From NCBI RefSeq assembly GCF_000423365.1, contig NZ_AUHV01000006.1, positions 83,501 to 147,500 on the forward strand: a stretch of DNA of 64,000 nt, given 5' to 3'. Positions 1 to 8,784 of the stretch are shown piece by piece; position 1 is the first letter of the stretch, and the number at the start of each line of letters is the position of its first letter. A program made the translations under genes and the position numbers. The notes beneath the pieces are model-generated. The model was not told the origin of the DNA. It ran no database searches and saw only the letters and a program-made list of their open reading frames with translations. This DNA is from Maritalea myrionectae DSM 19524. GTDB lineage: Bacteria > Pseudomonadota > Alphaproteobacteria > Rhizobiales > Devosiaceae.

Positions 1-675
1 CCTTTGGGCTATGCGGGCGTGGGCATTGCTGGTGATAGTTTTGACTATCGGATTATTGATGCGGTGATTTGCCCGGAATTGGGCAAAGGCACCGAATATA
101 AGTCCTTCGACAAAATCCTTGAAATTCCCAAGCATTATTTTGCCAATTTCGCGCGTTGGCACCAATTGGCGGTGTTGAAAACGCCGCAAAATATGAATGA
201 GCTGGAAGAATTGTGGAATGCCTCGCTGGCGCCGGATAAGTTGGAAGCGTTGATCGATACGATTATGGATGATCGGGGCTTTGATATTTATCGGGCCGTC
301 TCCGGTGCCAAAGCACAATTGTCATCAAACCCCACGGCCAATCTGCAGATCAAGCTGGGCAAAATTCAAATCGATCAGGAGATCAAGGTCGATGATTTTG
401 AGCATTGGATTGAAAAAGACCTCAATAAAATCGGCCAAGCGGTTGATGGTTTGTTTGCGCGCGAGCACATCAAAATCGAAGATATTGACCATGTGTTTTT
501 GACCGGCGGTTCATCTTTCATCCCGGCGGTAAAGCGTTTGTTTGCTGATCGGTTCGGCCCCGAAAAGCTGGCTGATGGCAATCAGTTCCAATCGGTGGCC
601 CATGGCTTGGCTTTGATTGGTTTGCTCGATGATGTGGAGCCTTGGCTTGCCGGTGCCGAGCTTGAGTTGAGCTAG
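1..675 (+). CDS. Hsp70-family chaperone, YegD-like (C-terminal part, cut by window edge)
   Basis: The reading frame is open from the first base, so the gene starts outside the window and only about 224 C-terminal residues are seen. Near the end is LTGGSSFIPAVKRLF, the adenosine-binding loop (GGSS.IP) of the Hsp70/actin ATPase fold. The short tail after it, with no long substrate-binding domain, fits the YegD-type Hsp70 relatives rather than DnaK. Expected role: ATP-dependent handling of unfolded protein in the cytoplasm, though YegD function is poorly known. The stop at 673-675 is followed by convergent BLUF genes. The family call is fairly secure; the exact subfamily is an inference. Confidence 0.8.
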   Translation, partial: PLGYAGVGIAGDSFDYRIIDAVICPELGKGTEYKSFDKILEIPKHYFANFARWHQLAVLKTPQNMNELEELWNASLAPDKLEALIDTIMDDRGFDIYRAVSGAKAQLSSNPTANLQIKLGKIQIDQEIKVDDFEHWIEKDLNKIGQAVDGLFAREHIKIEDIDHVFLTGGSSFIPAVKRLFADRFGPEKLADGNQFQSVAHGLALIGLLDDVEPWLAGAELELS

Positions 676-739
676 TTTAAAAACAAACGCCAGATATTAT
701 CCGGGTCGCGCCTTCATCACCGCAATGTGGCGAGAGGCT

Positions 740-1066
740 TCAAAGCGTCATCGCTGCAATCAGCTCATCAAAGTCTTTGCTGTCGATCATCTTCATGGAC
801 CAGTCGCTATAGGCGCGTTCGGTGATGGGTTTGCGCATCATCTCAATGACATTGGCATGGCGGCTATCATCTTTGATCTTTCGCATCAGTTTGTCGATGT
901 CGGCCTCACTACCCTCAAGCACTTGGGCAAAGTTTTTGCCATTATAGGCGAGGGCGCCAGTAATGTTTTTGGTGGCGTTCTTTCTCTGGGCAGCTTCAAG
1001 GATGGCCGAAACATCTTTGTAGTCTAAATTGGCGAGACCGGTGCTGACATATAATAGTCTGATCAT
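740..1066 (-). CDS. BLUF-domain blue-light sensor protein (copy 1)
   Basis: A 108-residue protein made only of a BLUF (FAD-binding blue-light sensor) domain. The flavin-site residues are in place: Tyr6 in RLLYVST, Asn30, the ITGAL strand, Gln48 in FAQVLEG, and Trp89/Met91 near the C-terminus. In this family light rearranges hydrogen bonds among Tyr, Gln and FAD, and stand-alone BLUF proteins signal through a partner protein. No output domain is fused here. ATG at 1066 has a GAGG ribosome site 5 bases upstream. A second copy lies about 100 bp upstream on the same strand, so the two may be co-transcribed. The partner is unknown. Confidence 0.9.
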   Translation of the reverse strand: MIRLLYVSTGLANLDYKDVSAILEAAQRKNATKNITGALAYNGKNFAQVLEGSEADIDKLMRKIKDDSRHANVIEMMRKPITERAYSDWSMKMIDSKDFDELIAAMTL

Positions 1067-1166
1067 AATGCCTCATCAGTAATTTTGGTGCGCAATGCGG
1101 GCCAGTTTAACTGCTGAGGCTAAATTAATTCTGAAAGATTGGGGTTAAAAGGCGGCGCGCCACCTT

Positions 1167-1493
1167 CTAAGTGTTCATGGCGCTTACCAGTTCATCAAAC
1201 TGGAGCCCTTCAATATGCTTCATATGGAAACCGTCAAAGGCCCGCGATTCAACTGGGTTGCGCATCATTTCGATCACACCAGAATGGCGATGGTCTTTTG
1301 AGATATTGTCCATCAATTGATTGAGATGGTGCTCCGCACCTTCAAGCACTTGCGCGAAATTCACCCCATTGTAGGCCAAGGCCCCTGTGATATCGAATTC
1401 CGCATTATGTTTGTTCGCTGTGGCAACGATCTCTGCAATATCGTCTTCACTCAGATTTGGAACCGCGGTGCTTACATATAAGAGTCTGATCAA
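1167..1493 (-). CDS. BLUF-domain blue-light sensor protein (copy 2)
   Basis: This is a 108-residue stand-alone BLUF protein, the same length as copy 1 and roughly half identical to it by eye. Tyr6, Asn30, Gln48 and Met91 are kept, but the position equivalent to Trp89 is Phe. The start appears to be TTG at 1493: it aligns exactly with the ATG of copy 1 (MIRLLYVST) and has an AGGAT ribosome site 7 bases upstream. The gene precedes copy 1 in transcription order. The Trp-to-Phe change and the sequence drift suggest that the two sensors differ in photocycle or partner. That is inference. Confidence 0.88.
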   Translation of the reverse strand: MIRLLYVSTAVPNLSEDDIAEIVATANKHNAEFDITGALAYNGVNFAQVLEGAEHHLNQLMDNISKDHRHSGVIEMMRNPVESRAFDGFHMKHIEGLQFDELVSAMNT

Positions 1494-1646
1494 ATTTATA
1501 TCCTAGATCTGCTGAAACAGCCTTGTTTGGGGTGTTGAATTCCCGTGTGAGGAAATCTTATTTCAACATTAATTTGCAGGCAATGTCGCGGGGGCGGCGA
1601 AACCCGTGGCTCAATATATTTTTACAACACCTGTCAATCGGTTAGC

Positions 1647-1723
1647 TGGTGATCCCGGCGCGATTCGAACGCGCGACCCCCAGATTAGGAATCTGGTGCT
1701 CTATCCAACTGAGCTACGGGACC
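1647..1723 (-). tRNA. tRNA-Arg (anticodon CCT)
   Basis: Read on the minus strand this folds as a standard cloverleaf. The acceptor GGTCCCG pairs with CGGGATC (one G-T), the D-arm holds AGCTC..GAGC, the anticodon loop TTCCTAA sits in a CCAGA/TCTGG stem, and the T-loop is TTCGAAT. The CCA end is encoded (1647-1649). Anticodon CCT reads AGG, a rare arginine codon. tRNA-Arg(CCT) genes are frequent integration targets, but no integrase or att-like repeat is visible beside it. Confidence 0.95.
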
Positions 1724-1808
1724 ACAGGTGGCAATCTACCCAAACATTGCTTGAGAGAAAAGCAGTTTGCAGGGATGATTTTTGCCTTATTTTGGTGCAA
1801 CATCGCTG

Positions 1809-2648
1809 ATGAGAAAATTTAGTGGGGTCTTTATGGGATTCTCCAGCCAAGTTGGAGCAGTTTTTGTGGCGGGTCTTGTTTCTTTTGCAGGTTGCGCGAT
1901 GTCGGCATTTGCGTGCGAGACGCTCACGCCCGGGCCAAAGGGGCGCGTGGTGGAAATCACCGATGGTGACACGTTCATTTTGGACAACAGCCAGAAGGTG
2001 CGTCTGATTGGTATGCAAGCCCCAAAACTGCCCTTGGGTCGGATCGGATTTGACACATGGCCTTTGGCCGAGGAAGCCAAGGACTTTTTGGCGGATTTTG
2101 CTTTGGGTGAAATTGTGCAGGTTTTTTACGGCAGCACCCGAAAAGATCGGCATGGCCGGGTGTTGGGCCATGTGTTTGTTGACGGTGAACGGCAAAAATG
2201 GGCGCAAAAGGCGGTAATCGCCAATGGCCTGGCGCGGGTGTATTCATTTGATGACAACCGCCATTGTTTGGACGAGCTTTATGCGGCGGAGCGGCAAGCA
2301 AGAGTTGACCGCAAGGGCATCTGGGCGCTTGATTATTATCAAATCCGGCAAGCGGGCAAGCCCAACCAATTGGTGAAGCTGGCCGGGCGCTACGAGTTGG
2401 TAGAGGGCCGTGTTTTTGATGTGGGCGAAGCCAATGGGCGCGTCTATCTTAATTTCGGGCGTGACTGGGATACAGATTTTACCGTCGTCATTCAACGCGG
2501 GGCGCTAAGTGCCTTTAAAAAGGCTGATTTTGATCCCAGAAAACTCACAAGTGCCCTAATTCGCGTGCGAGGATGGGTTGACGATCATGACGGGCCGCGC
2601 ATTGATGTGACCCATCCAGAACAGATAGAAATATTGGCGGCGCAGTAG
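1809..2648 (+). CDS. Secreted thermonuclease-like (SNase domain) protein
   Basis: About 279 residues. The N-terminus is a signal peptide: MRK, then a hydrophobic run ending near AFACE. A staphylococcal-nuclease fold follows, with VVEITDGDTFIL, KVRLIGMQAPK, the basic RKDRHGRVLGHVF strand and a NGLARVY segment. These match the calcium-site Asp and the catalytic Arg regions of SNase proteins. A roughly 100-residue C-terminal part resembles the extension often found in rhizobial SNase proteins. Likely an exported phosphodiesterase or nuclease. The start is uncertain: ATG 1809 gives the better signal peptide, and ATG 1833 has a better GGGG ribosome site. The M48 lipoprotein gene begins 8 bp downstream, so the two are probably one operon. 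Confidence 0.85.
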   Translation: MRKFSGVFMGFSSQVGAVFVAGLVSFAGCAMSAFACETLTPGPKGRVVEITDGDTFILDNSQKVRLIGMQAPKLPLGRIGFDTWPLAEEAKDFLADFALGEIVQVFYGSTRKDRHGRVLGHVFVDGERQKWAQKAVIANGLARVYSFDDNRHCLDELYAAERQARVDRKGIWALDYYQIRQAGKPNQLVKLAGRYELVEGRVFDVGEANGRVYLNFGRDWDTDFTVVIQRGALSAFKKADFDPRKLTSALIRVRGWVDDHDGPRIDVTHPEQIEILAAQ

Positions 2649-2656
2649 GAAAGAGC

Positions 2657-4111
2657 ATGAAGAGACGTCACATTGTTATTGCAGTGGCGCTGGCTGGTCT
2701 TTTGTCTGGCTGCACGAGCGTATTTACCGGTGGGGTCGGCACATCGCAGTTGGGTGACCGCACGGCGGATCGTGTGCCCGCAGGGGCAGACCCCGGCGAT
2801 AGTGTGATCGGGCTGCGCGAACACCCCAAAATTGTGGCGACTTATGGCGGGGTTTATAACCATCGTTCAGCGGAGATTATGCTGGCCCGTATGGCGGGCA
2901 AATTGCTGGTGGCGGCGGAGCAGCCCAACCAAAGCCTGACGGTGACGATTTTGGATTCGCCTGAGGTGAATGCGTTCGCCTTGCCCGGCGGCTATATTTA
3001 CGTCACGCGGGGTATTTTGGCGCTCGCCAGCGATGAAGCTGAGTTGGCCGCTGTGCTGTCCCACGAAATCGCCCACCTCACCTTGCGGCACGCGCGTGAG
3101 CGCTCCAATCGCGAACGCACCAGCAAAATTGTTGATCGGGTCATCTCCGGCATTTTGGGCGCTGATCCGGATACGGATCAATCCTTGGCCCGGTCAAAGC
3201 TCTCTTTGGCCGCCTTCTCGCAATCGCAAGAATTGGCGGCGGACCGCCGGGGCGTGTTGGTGGCTGGCGCGGCGGGCTATGATCCCCATGCGGCAGCACG
3301 GTTCCTTTCGCAGATGGGGCGCTTTGCGGCCTTTACCGAGGGTAATGAAAGCGGCGATGATTTCTTGTCCTCTCACCCTTCCACGCCGTCACGCATTGAA
3401 GAAGCGGTCAAGTCGGCGCGGCAGTTGGGCGCGCCAGGCATTGGGGCAAATGAGCGCGAGCGCTATCAGCGGGCCATTGATGGTATTGCATTTGGCCCGA
3501 ACCCGAATAACGGCACGATTGTGGGGCAGCAATTCATCTATCCTGCGCTTAAATTTACCTTCTCGGTGCCCCAATCCTATCAGTTGAGCAATGGTGCTGC
3601 CTCTGTGGTGGCGGTGGCGGAAAGTGGCACGGCGCTTCGGTTCGACAGCGCTGAAGTGCCAAGTGATCTGCCATTGGAGACCTATTTGCGTTCCGGTTGG
3701 GTGGCAGGCCTTAATGATGACAGCGTGCGCACAGGCCAAAAGAATGGCGTGGAGCGGGTGATCGCAACAGCGACCACTGAGAAGTGGTTTTTCCGCATTG
3801 CTGCGGTGCGGTATGAGGGGCAAGTCTATCGCTTTATCTTTGCGGCTGAGCGTGACAGCAAAGCGTTCCGCCAGGAATTTGAAGCCACGATCGACAGCTT
3901 TAGAAAAGTGCGGGCATCAGACCTGAATCAGATTCAAAACTTTGAAATTGATATTGTGACCGCAAAGAGTGGCCAGCGGGCGGGCGATCTTTCGCGCCTC
4001 ATGGCTGGGGTGAAACGGCGTGACGATTTGTTCTTGATTTTGAATGGACTTTATCCGGGCGATCCGCTTGTGGCGGGGCAGGGATATAAAATCATTCGGA
4101 AGGACAAATAA
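2657..4111 (+). CDS. M48-family metalloprotease lipoprotein (BepA-like)
   Basis: 484 residues. A lipoprotein signal (lipobox LLSGC, Cys19) sends it to the periplasm or outer membrane. The zinc motif HEIAH is at residues 136-140 and the third ligand lies in the downstream SQELAADRRG segment, as in M48/BepA (YfgC) proteases that control outer-membrane assembly and degrade misfolded barrel proteins. The last 60 residues (GDLSRLM...LNGLYPGDPL) look like a degenerate LysM-like ending common in alphaproteobacterial members. AGGAAAGAGC lies before ATG. The gene ends in a shared hairpin terminator with convergent carD. Confidence 0.9.
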   Translation: MKRRHIVIAVALAGLLSGCTSVFTGGVGTSQLGDRTADRVPAGADPGDSVIGLREHPKIVATYGGVYNHRSAEIMLARMAGKLLVAAEQPNQSLTVTILDSPEVNAFALPGGYIYVTRGILALASDEAELAAVLSHEIAHLTLRHARERSNRERTSKIVDRVISGILGADPDTDQSLARSKLSLAAFSQSQELAADRRGVLVAGAAGYDPHAAARFLSQMGRFAAFTEGNESGDDFLSSHPSTPSRIEEAVKSARQLGAPGIGANERERYQRAIDGIAFGPNPNNGTIVGQQFIYPALKFTFSVPQSYQLSNGAASVVAVAESGTALRFDSAEVPSDLPLETYLRSGWVAGLNDDSVRTGQKNGVERVIATATTEKWFFRIAAVRYEGQVYRFIFAAERDSKAFRQEFEATIDSFRKVRASDLNQIQNFEIDIVTAKSGQRAGDLSRLMAGVKRRDDLFLILNGLYPGDPLVAGQGYKIIRKDK

Positions 4112-4146
4112 AAGGCCGCAACCCTATGACGGGATACGGCCTTTTA
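4110..4146. terminator. Bidirectional terminator between M48 protease gene and carD
   Basis: A perfect 9-bp stem, AAAAGGCCG (4110-4118) with CGGCCTTTT (4137-4145), has A/T tracts on both sides, so it can stop transcription from both convergent genes. Confidence 0.85.
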
Positions 4147-4167
4147 GAATGAATTGGCTATGGCGCC

Positions 4168-4728
4168 TTATGCGGCGGCTTCTTCGCCTGACTCGTCTGA
4201 TTTAGCACCACGACGTGGGCTTTTAGCGAGGTTCTTCTGGATCAGTTTGACCGCTTCGGTCAAAGAGATGCGGTTGACGGCACCGATTTCACGGCTCATG
4301 CGGTCGATCGCTGCTTCAAACAGTTGGCGCTCTGAGTAAGATTGCTCAGGCTGATCGTCCGAACGGAAAAGATCGCGCACAACTTCTGAAATCGAGATCA
4401 AATCGCCTGAGTTGATCTTGGCTTCATATTCCTGTGCCCGACGGCTCCACATGGTGCGCTTAACGCGGGCGCGACCTGTGACGGTTGAAAGTGCTTTTTC
4501 TACTGTTTCTTCGTCTGCCAATTTGCGCATGCCAACGGTTTTGACTTTTGCAAGTGGCACACGGAGGGTCAACTTATCCTGCTCAAAATTGATCACAAAA
4601 AGCTCAAGTGAAAGACCTGCAACTTCTTGCTCCTCGATGCCGGTAATCTGGCCAACGCCATGCGACGGGTAAACAACAAACTCACCTGTTTTAAACCCTT
4701 GACGTTGTACTGATTTTTTAGTTGCCAT
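4168..4728 (-). CDS. carD: CarD/CdnL-family RNA polymerase-binding regulator
   Basis: 186 residues starting MATKKSVQRQ, with AGGAG 10 bases upstream of ATG 4728. The N-terminal 60 residues form the RNA-polymerase-interacting Tudor-like domain (FVVYPSHGVGQITGIE), as in CarD, CdnL and TRCF. The helical C-terminal part (WSRRAQEY.AKINSGD) matches the DNA-contacting domain. CarD/CdnL proteins bind the polymerase beta subunit and stabilise open complexes, notably at rRNA promoters. The Ala/Glu-rich tail is typical of alphaproteobacteria. The gene is insulated from the upstream fdxA unit by two minus-strand terminators, which points to its own promoter in 4729-4870. Confidence 0.93.
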   Translation of the reverse strand: MATKKSVQRQGFKTGEFVVYPSHGVGQITGIEEQEVAGLSLELFVINFEQDKLTLRVPLAKVKTVGMRKLADEETVEKALSTVTGRARVKRTMWSRRAQEYEAKINSGDLISISEVVRDLFRSDDQPEQSYSERQLFEAAIDRMSREIGAVNRISLTEAVKLIQKNLAKSPRRGAKSDESGEEAAA

Positions 4729-4871
4729 ATTAATGGTACTCCTGTTGACGCCCAAACGTTTTCCACGTTTGTTTTGGCTCTTATCGCCCCCAGTCGCAGC
4801 TATATTCTGACGCAAGGATTAGGCCCCAATTCTCATTGGTTACCAAAATGTTAATCCTGTCCTTGTGAAGC

Positions 4872-4895
4872 AAAAAAAACGTGCCCTCCGGCACG
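4872..4895 (-). terminator. Rho-independent terminator (distal of two after fdxA)
   Basis: On the minus strand a CGTGCC/GGCACG stem with a four-base loop is followed directly by eight T residues. It is the second of two tandem stops between fdxA and carD. Confidence 0.85.
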
Positions 4896-4939
4896 GCTGG
4901 TTAGAATAAGTTCGCGACTGTTATCTATTTGTAACACAA

Positions 4940-4969
4940 AATGCCGCCAGAATCAATTTTGGCGGCATT
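4940..4969 (-). terminator. Rho-independent terminator after fdxA
   Basis: A 9-bp stem (AATGCCGCC with GGCGGCATT) is followed on the minus strand by TTTTGTGTT. It lies about 50 bp downstream of the fdxA stop. Confidence 0.8.
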
Positions 4970-5021
4970 AGGACTTGTCCAGCGATTTTTTATAGTAAAA
5001 AAGCGGCTAATAGAGCGAAGC

Positions 5022-5360
5022 TTAGTCGCCTTCGCCGGGGGCCTCTGAGAAGTATTTCTCAAACTTGCCTTTTTCGCCATCATGCTTTTCCGCGTCCGCT
5101 GGCGGATCGCGTTTTTCTGTAATGTTCGGCCAAACTTCAGCGAACTTGGTGTTGATCTCCAACCAGCTCTCAAGGCCAGGCTCTGTATCGGGTACAATGG
5201 CTTCGGCAGGGCATTCTGGCTCGCACACGCCACAATCAATACATTCATCAGGATGGATCACCAGCATGTTTTCGCCTTCATAGAAGCAGTCTACAGGGCA
5301 AACTTCAACGCAATCCATATATTTACATTTGATGCAATTGTCGGTGACGATATAGGTCAT
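5022..5360 (-). CDS. fdxA: Ferredoxin FdxA (3Fe-4S/4Fe-4S, seven-iron type)
   Basis: 112 residues with the complete FdxA signature: [17 protein letters not shown] near the N-terminus and [12 protein letters not shown] around residues 39-50. These ligate one 3Fe-4S and one 4Fe-4S cluster in the ferredoxin II family. It is a soluble electron carrier. The C-terminal 50 residues, rich in Trp and charged residues, are the usual FdxA extension. The neighbours CarD and the S4 protein are conserved in rhizobia. The gene lies 175 bp downstream of the S4 gene and may have its own promoter. Confidence 0.96.
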   Translation of the reverse strand: MTYIVTDNCIKCKYMDCVEVCPVDCFYEGENMLVIHPDECIDCGVCEPECPAEAIVPDTEPGLESWLEINTKFAEVWPNITEKRDPPADAEKHDGEKGKFEKYFSEAPGEGD

Positions 5361-5535
5361 GAAGCCAATTCCACTTTGTTTATTGACCCGTTTTAGAACG
5401 GTTTCAGAATTGGTTTATTGGCTAAAGCCTTTTCTGAAAAAGTGCAAGTCATGAAACCGGGTTTCCTTTTTCAAAGTTTGGTGATTTTTGAAAAAGCAAA
5501 GCTGTTTTTGGATGAAAAACAAAATAGTCGCAAAA

Positions 5536-5931
5536 TCAGAGCGGATCTTTGCCCAAAAGAGTCTCTGTTTGGCGGCGTTCCTTCTTGGTGGGGCGGCCCG
5601 CGCCTTTCTCCCGCACGGCTTGGGGTAAGGGGCGTGGCCCTTCACTTTTGGGAATGGGCGGTGGGCTTAAATCGTCATAAAGTTCAGCGGCTTGGGTGGC
5701 GGATCCCCGCTTTTCGCCCAGTTCGACCACGCGATATATTTTAATCTGCCGGGGCAAGGTGACCGTGAGCACGTCGCCCACTTTCACTTTGTGGGCGCAA
5801 TCATTGCAGCGCTCTTTGTTGATTTTGACGTGGCCGCCATTGACCAGCTTTTGCGCCAGGGTGCGCGTTTTGACGCAGCGGACAAACCACAGCCATTTAT
5901 CAATGCGTTGTTTGCCCGCTGGCGCGTTCAT
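5536..5931 (-). CDS. S4-domain RNA-binding protein (HslR-like)
   Basis: 131 residues. The S4 domain occupies about residues 8-70 (RIDKWLWFVRCVKTRTLAQKLV, then GGHVKIN), the HslR/Hsp15 type that binds stalled 50S subunits carrying nascent chains. The Lys/Arg- and Pro-rich tail is disordered-looking. ATG directly follows the TAA of the helicase gene with no base between, so translation is very likely coupled. This pairing suggests the S4 protein and the helicase act together on RNA or ribosomes. That last point is inference. Confidence 0.9.
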   Translation of the reverse strand: MNAPAGKQRIDKWLWFVRCVKTRTLAQKLVNGGHVKINKERCNDCAHKVKVGDVLTVTLPRQIKIYRVVELGEKRGSATQAAELYDDLSPPPIPKSEGPRPLPQAVREKGAGRPTKKERRQTETLLGKDPL

Positions 5932-8784
5932 TTATTGCTTTTTGAGGGCCATCAAAGCGGCAAAAGGCGAATCGGGATCGATTGGCTTTTCTTTTTTCGC
6001 GGGCCGTTGATTTTGGTTGGCGTGGCGGTTCGGACCTTTGCCTTGTTGCGGCTTGCCGCGCTTTTGGCCTTTGGCGGGCCGCTTGGCGCCGGACTTGGCC
6101 CCTTGTGGCTTGCGATTATTGTTGCGCCCGCCGGGGAACCAGATTTCATCAAACTGTTCTTCAGCTTCTGCAGCAGCATCAGCTTCGTCCGTTGTCTCTT
6201 TTGCGGTGACAGCGGGTTCGGCTGTTGCGTCAGCTTCAGGGGCCGCCGCTTCTTCTGCCGGAGCAGGTGTCTCGGCAGCCGCCTCTTCGGCCTTTGCGGG
6301 TGCGTCGGCGCTTTCGGCTTTGGCTTCAATCTTGGTGCGATTGACGCGGTAGCCAAGGCTTTTCAATACAGAATTGAATTCTTCGCCCGCACAACCGAGC
6401 AATGAGGTCATTTCCACCGTGACGCGGAAACCGTTGCCTGGGGCCGCGCCTTCCGGGGCTTCAACTTCTTGATTGCGGGCTGGATCAAAGCTGATCAGCG
6501 GGCGAATCAAATCGGCCAAGCGTTCAAGAATATCCACGCGGACAGCCCGTTGGCCCACCACTTTAAAGCCTGCGATTTCATAAAGTTCTTTGGCAAAGCT
6601 GGGGTCCACATCAATTGATGTGCGGCCTGAAAGAATGATCTGCGGCAATTCAGAAACGCCGGGCTGGCGCACGCCACCATTTTGCAAGGCCCACAGCACC
6701 AGCGCCAATTCGCGCGGGGCGGGTTTCAGGGAAAGCGGCACATAAATGTGATAGGCGCCAAACTTCACGCCCATTTTGCGCATGATGCCACGCACATCCT
6801 GATCGAGTGCTTTGACATCTTGCGACACTTCTTGCCGCGGCAAAACACCAAGTTTTTCGGCAATCTGATAGGCGACGCCGCGGGCGGTGCCTTCCAACTC
6901 TGTCGGTTCGCGCAATTGCAGGAGTGGTTCAAGCAGCGTGTTCACATGGTGCTTTAACCAAAGGGTCACCCGTTCTTGCACGGATTCAAGTTCGGCACCG
7001 CTCAGGCTCTCATCCGCCAGGATCACAGCGCGCGGGCGGAACATGTCGTCGCCCTGCGCCAGATCGGCGATCACTTCGCCGCGCCACCGAATAAGACCAT
7101 CCGTCGCCAACACAAATTCATCATTTGGGGCGTCTGTCACTTTTTCGGCGCGTTTTTTGATTTCAGGGGCAATGGCCACACCAGCGGCGGTGCGTAAATT
7201 CTTTGCGTCGTCGCCTTCGCCGGGGCTCAGGTTAAATCGAAACCCTTCGATAGATCCGATTTTATGACCCTCTAGGGATACGTCGCCGCTTTGGGAAATT
7301 TCAGGTGTCGTCATATTCTTATCTCTTAAATGGCGCAGAAGGACGCTGGTGCGTCGATCAACAAATCTTTGGGTAAGTCGCTCATGGAGCGCGTCTGATA
7401 AATTGTTCTCGATTTCACTTGTTTTTTCACGCCAATAGGTCGGATCTTTTAGCCAGTCTTTACGATTTGCCACGAAAGTCCAAGTGCGAATTTGTTTAAT
7501 CCGATTGGACAATGTGTCAATGTCACCGACACTATTGTCGCAAAAGCTGACCTGTTCGTCCATCCAGTCTTCAAAAATATAGCCGTTGGAGCCAAGATTT
7601 TGAAAGATTGTGGCAATTATCTCACCATGTTGCGCAGGGGAGATGCTGCGATAATCAGGAATCTGGGCGCATTCCCACGCTAAACTGGTCTGTTCTCGCC
7701 CTTTAATGTCACCAATATTGGGGTGGCGCTGCAAAAATTCGAGCGCCAGTTGATCCTTTGCCGTGGGGATATTGGTGAGCAATTTATGCTGTGCAGGCAC
7801 CTCTAAAGATTGGCGCAGCGCATCAAGCGAGCGCAAATCATAGTCGCGGGAGCGCCATTGCAGCACTTTCACCGGGGCAAATTGGTGGGTTTCCAGCTGT
7901 TCGATGACTTCGTCGGAAAAGGGCTCCAACCCGGCGGTGATGCCAAAGGTGCCATCGCGTTTGTAGCGCCCGGCGCGGCCGGCAATCTGCGCCATTTCTG
8001 CGGGCGTCAGGTGGCGCAATTGTTTGCCGTCAAATTTCATGTCGGCGGCGAAGGCCACATGTTCAATGTCCAGATTCAGGCCCATGCCGATGGCATCGGT
8101 GGCGACCAAAAAGTCCACATCGCCATTTTCATAAAGGTCGACTTGGGCGTTGCGGGTGCGGGGGCTGAGGGCGCCCATCACCACCGCTGCGCCACCACGT
8201 TGGCGACGGAGCAATTCGGCAATGGCATAGACTTCATTGGCGGAAAAGGCGACAATTGCTGAGCGCCGGGGTTGGCGGGTGATCTTTTTTGAACCGACAT
8301 AATCCAAATTGGAAAAGCGCGGGCGCATGATGATGTCGACATCGGGCAGCAGTGCCGAAATGATCGGCGCCATGGTGCCGGCCCCTAATAGCAAGGTCTC
8401 TTGCGTACCGCGACAATGTAAAATCCGGTCGGTAAAAACGTGGCCGCGATCCAGGTGGGTGGCGGTTTGGATTTCATCCACCACCACGCAATCCACCACC
8501 AGTTCGGTGGGCATGGCCTCCACCGTGGCAACCCAATAGCGGGCTTTGTCTGGCACAATGCGTTCTTCACCCGTCACCAACGCCACGGCGTCCGTGCCCG
8601 CGCGTTTGCACAGGGTTTGATAGATCTCGCGCGCCAACAGCCGCAGGGGCAGCCCGATCATGCCAGATCGATAGGCCAACAGCCGCTCAATGGCATAATG
8701 GGTTTTGCCCGTATTGGTTGGCCCCAAAATGGCTTTAAGGTTTGGGCCTTTGGCGGGGCGAATGAAATGGTGAGGTGCGTTCAT
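5932..8784 (-). CDS. SUV3-like DEAD/H RNA helicase with Ala/Lys-rich tail
   Basis: About 950 residues from ATG 8784; a TTG lies five codons upstream. Walker A is GPTNTGKTHYA near residue 20 and the DEXH-type box is VVDEIQ. Motif VI lies in MAQIAGRAGRYKRDG, and the SUV3-type C-terminal helicase region follows. These mark the mitochondrial SUV3-like, ATP-dependent RNA helicase family of alphaproteobacteria. The last 170 residues are an Ala/Glu-rich stretch followed by a strongly basic Lys/Arg/Gln segment, probably disordered and nucleic-acid-binding. Family members unwind RNA for turnover. The gene is upstream of, and abuts, the S4 gene. Confidence 0.93.
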   Translation of the reverse strand: MNAPHHFIRPAKGPNLKAILGPTNTGKTHYAIERLLAYRSGMIGLPLRLLAREIYQTLCKRAGTDAVALVTGEERIVPDKARYWVATVEAMPTELVVDCVVVDEIQTATHLDRGHVFTDRILHCRGTQETLLLGAGTMAPIISALLPDVDIIMRPRFSNLDYVGSKKITRQPRRSAIVAFSANEVYAIAELLRRQRGGAAVVMGALSPRTRNAQVDLYENGDVDFLVATDAIGMGLNLDIEHVAFAADMKFDGKQLRHLTPAEMAQIAGRAGRYKRDGTFGITAGLEPFSDEVIEQLETHQFAPVKVLQWRSRDYDLRSLDALRQSLEVPAQHKLLTNIPTAKDQLALEFLQRHPNIGDIKGREQTSLAWECAQIPDYRSISPAQHGEIIATIFQNLGSNGYIFEDWMDEQVSFCDNSVGDIDTLSNRIKQIRTWTFVANRKDWLKDPTYWREKTSEIENNLSDALHERLTQRFVDRRTSVLLRHLRDKNMTTPEISQSGDVSLEGHKIGSIEGFRFNLSPGEGDDAKNLRTAAGVAIAPEIKKRAEKVTDAPNDEFVLATDGLIRWRGEVIADLAQGDDMFRPRAVILADESLSGAELESVQERVTLWLKHHVNTLLEPLLQLREPTELEGTARGVAYQIAEKLGVLPRQEVSQDVKALDQDVRGIMRKMGVKFGAYHIYVPLSLKPAPRELALVLWALQNGGVRQPGVSELPQIILSGRTSIDVDPSFAKELYEIAGFKVVGQRAVRVDILERLADLIRPLISFDPARNQEVEAPEGAAPGNGFRVTVEMTSLLGCAGEEFNSVLKSLGYRVNRTKIEAKAESADAPAKAEEAAAETPAPAEEAAAPEADATAEPAVTAKETTDEADAAAEAEEQFDEIWFPGGRNNNRKPQGAKSGAKRPAKGQKRGKPQQGKGPNRHANQNQRPAKKEKPIDPDSPFAALMALKKQ

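Noticed and set aside
1647..1723. tRNA-Arg as an integration site
   Set aside because: No integrase, no repeated 3' tRNA end and no composition change beside it.
1606..1809. Short ORF across the tRNA gene
   Set aside because: It runs through the cloverleaf of tRNA-Arg and contains only structure-derived residues.
4838..4856. CtrA-like site (TTAC-N7-TTAA) upstream of carD
   Set aside because: One half deviates from TTAA and the chance rate of such AT-rich sites is high.
5692..6405. 237-codon plus-strand frame
   Set aside because: Antisense to the S4 gene and to the Ala/Lys-rich tail of the helicase gene; it matches no family and has no ribosome site.
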